NCBI RefSeq assembly: GCF_014323405.1
Contig: NZ_JACRWE010000014.1
Location: 1-37,891 of the forward strand
Direction: 5' to 3'
DNA: 37,891 nucleotides
From: Romboutsia faecis
GTDB lineage: Bacteria; Bacillota; Clostridia; Peptostreptococcales; Peptostreptococcaceae
Made by a program: the position numbers and the translations under genes. Positions 36,995 through 37,891 of this stretch are shown in pieces. The stretch's first letter is position 1, and each line of letters begins with the position of its first letter. The notes under the pieces were generated by a model. That model was not told the origin of the DNA. It did not search any database and worked only from the letters and a program-made list of their open reading frames with translations.

Positions 36995-37891
36995 ATGCAA
37001 AATGTAAGTTCATCTTATTTAGAAAAGATAAAAGAACCTTCAAGATCTTTTGAATGTAGAGTTACTATAGGAAATAATGTATATACTAATGCAGATATAA
37101 TTAATATATCTATAGAGGATGTTCAACCTACAGATGGATTTACAATAGGTGCAGCAGTATCAAAAATTTTAGAATTAACATTAAGTACTAATAATATTAT
37201 TTATAGCAATTCAAAAGTTAAACTTGAAATAGGACTTAATATAGGCTCAACTTTTGAGTATATACTAATTGGACATTTCCATATAGAAGATATTATACGT
37301 ACTGATTATTCAACAAAATTAACTTGTTATGATAATATGATAAAGTTTGAAAAGCCTTATTTTAGTAATTTAGGCAAAACTTCATCATTAAAAAATATAA
37401 TTAATGAGTTAGCTACAATTACAGGAGTAGAATTTACAGGAAGCCTTCCTTCTTATAATTTAAATAAGTTGGAAGGCTTTACTTGTAGAGAAATCCTTGG
37501 CTTTGTAGCCAGTATTTGTGGTGGAAATGCATATATCACTAGAGAAGGTAAATTTACTATAAAAACACCTGAAACTATAGATTATTCAATAACCAGTGAT
37601 AATTATATAGATTTAAAATCAGAGGAAGATTTATATAAAGTAGGTGCAATTACTTGTAAGGCGAATGATAAAGAGTTTACAAAAGGAACTTTAAGTAATT
37701 CTTCTATGGAAATAACCTTTGAAAATCCTTGGGTCACTGAATCTATACTTACAGATATATATAATAAATTAAAAGGTTTTGAATTTATAGGCTACTCTAT
37801 GAAGTGGCAAGGGGATTTTAGTCTAGATGTAGGAGATATTATCTCTATAACTGATACAAAGGGAAATACAAGGCAAGTGCCTATTTTTTCT
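36995..37891 (+). CDS. Giant tail protein, 5' portion (continues at 120-4457)
   Basis: Open from ATG 36995 (GAAGGTGAC upstream) to the window end, 299 codons without a stop; it continues in the same frame at 120 once the circle is closed, for 1,744 residues in all. The N-terminal part, MQNVSSSYLEKIKEPSRSFE, RVTIGNNVYTNADIINISIE, IGAAVSKILELTL then EYILIGHFHIEDIIRTDYST, matches the tail-associated (Tal/gp18-like) hub domain that closes the tail tube. Fusion of hub, coiled coils, sugar-binding-like modules and the C-terminal domain in one chain means that a single protein makes the tail tip and probably sets host range. Confidence 0.9.
   Translation, partial: MQNVSSSYLEKIKEPSRSFECRVTIGNNVYTNADIINISIEDVQPTDGFTIGAAVSKILELTLSTNNIIYSNSKVKLEIGLNIGSTFEYILIGHFHIEDIIRTDYSTKLTCYDNMIKFEKPYFSNLGKTSSLKNIINELATITGVEFTGSLPSYNLNKLEGFTCREILGFVASICGGNAYITREGKFTIKTPETIDYSITSDNYIDLKSEEDLYKVGAITCKANDKEFTKGTLSNSSMEITFENPWVTESILTDIYNKLKGFEFIGYSMKWQGDFSLDVGDIISITDTKGNTRQVPIFS
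37773..37891. repeat. Right copy of 119-bp terminal direct repeat
   Basis: Identical to bases 1-119. It marks the circular join. Confidence 0.95.

Noticed and set aside
1..37891. Stop-codon reassignment suggested by the in-frame TAA (9313) and TGA (16276)
   Set aside because: Two different stop codons are involved and both TAA and TGA, as well as TAG, end well-defined genes elsewhere in the window.
1..37891. tRNA or rRNA genes
   Set aside because: No cloverleaf-like or rRNA-like sequence was noticed by eye on either strand; a tRNA search program would settle this.

Overview
The window is one circular temperate phage genome that appears able to persist as a plasmid (a phage-plasmid). Bases 37773-37891 repeat bases 1-119 exactly, so the molecule closes on itself at 37,772 bp. 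The gene cut by the window ends reads in frame across the join as one 1,744-codon tail gene. The DNA is strongly AT-rich. Low-GC Firmicutes of the Clostridioides/Peptostreptococcaceae type are the best host guess, because the holin, small phage proteins (YjzC-like, DUF6906-like, Spo0E-like) and a type I toxin all resemble C. difficile phage genes. This host call rests on pattern recognition, not a database search.

Layout, read around the circle. (1) Packaging, head and tail (21131-37891 continuing into 1-4638), plus strand: small terminase, a toxin-antitoxin island, large terminase, portal, minor capsid, scaffold, capsid, connectors, tail tube, frameshifted tail chaperones, an independently transcribed zinc-ribbon gene, tape measure, distal tail genes and the giant receptor-binding tail protein. 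(2) Lysis (4698-6085): TcdE-like holin and a SPOR-domain amidase. (3) Accessory and plasmid maintenance (6086-11773), mostly minus strand: hairpin cluster, a likely type I toxin locus with an AbrB-like regulator, an actin-type (ParM-like) partition operon with a candidate centromere, a two-gene secreted/membrane cargo unit, and a Rep_3-type initiator with an array of 21-22-bp iterons. (4) Lysogeny control (11774-13321): a LexA-like repressor without its self-cleavage residues, a small partner gene, and a CI-like repressor facing an array of four operator repeats. (5) Early region (13468-18465): HUH-type replication protein, many tiny genes, Spo0E-like protein, SSB, and a sigma-like late regulator. 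(6) Recombinases (18772-20727): catalytic-core tyrosine recombinase and serine resolvase, with a degenerate tyrosine-recombinase-like gene at 15184.

How it fits together: Rep_3/iterons and ParM-type partition would keep the lysogen as a low-copy circle, recombinases would resolve multimers, and type I toxins would penalise loss. The HUH protein and SSB would serve lytic replication. The structural and lysis blocks then make a long-tailed (siphovirus-like) particle.

Most notable: two toxin/antisense-RNA loci each bordered by copies of a shared 39-nt hairpin; a 29-nt inverted repeat bracketing one toxin so that the two opposing promoters lie just outside it; a non-cleavable LexA relative with its own SOS-type box; and two replication initiators on one phage.
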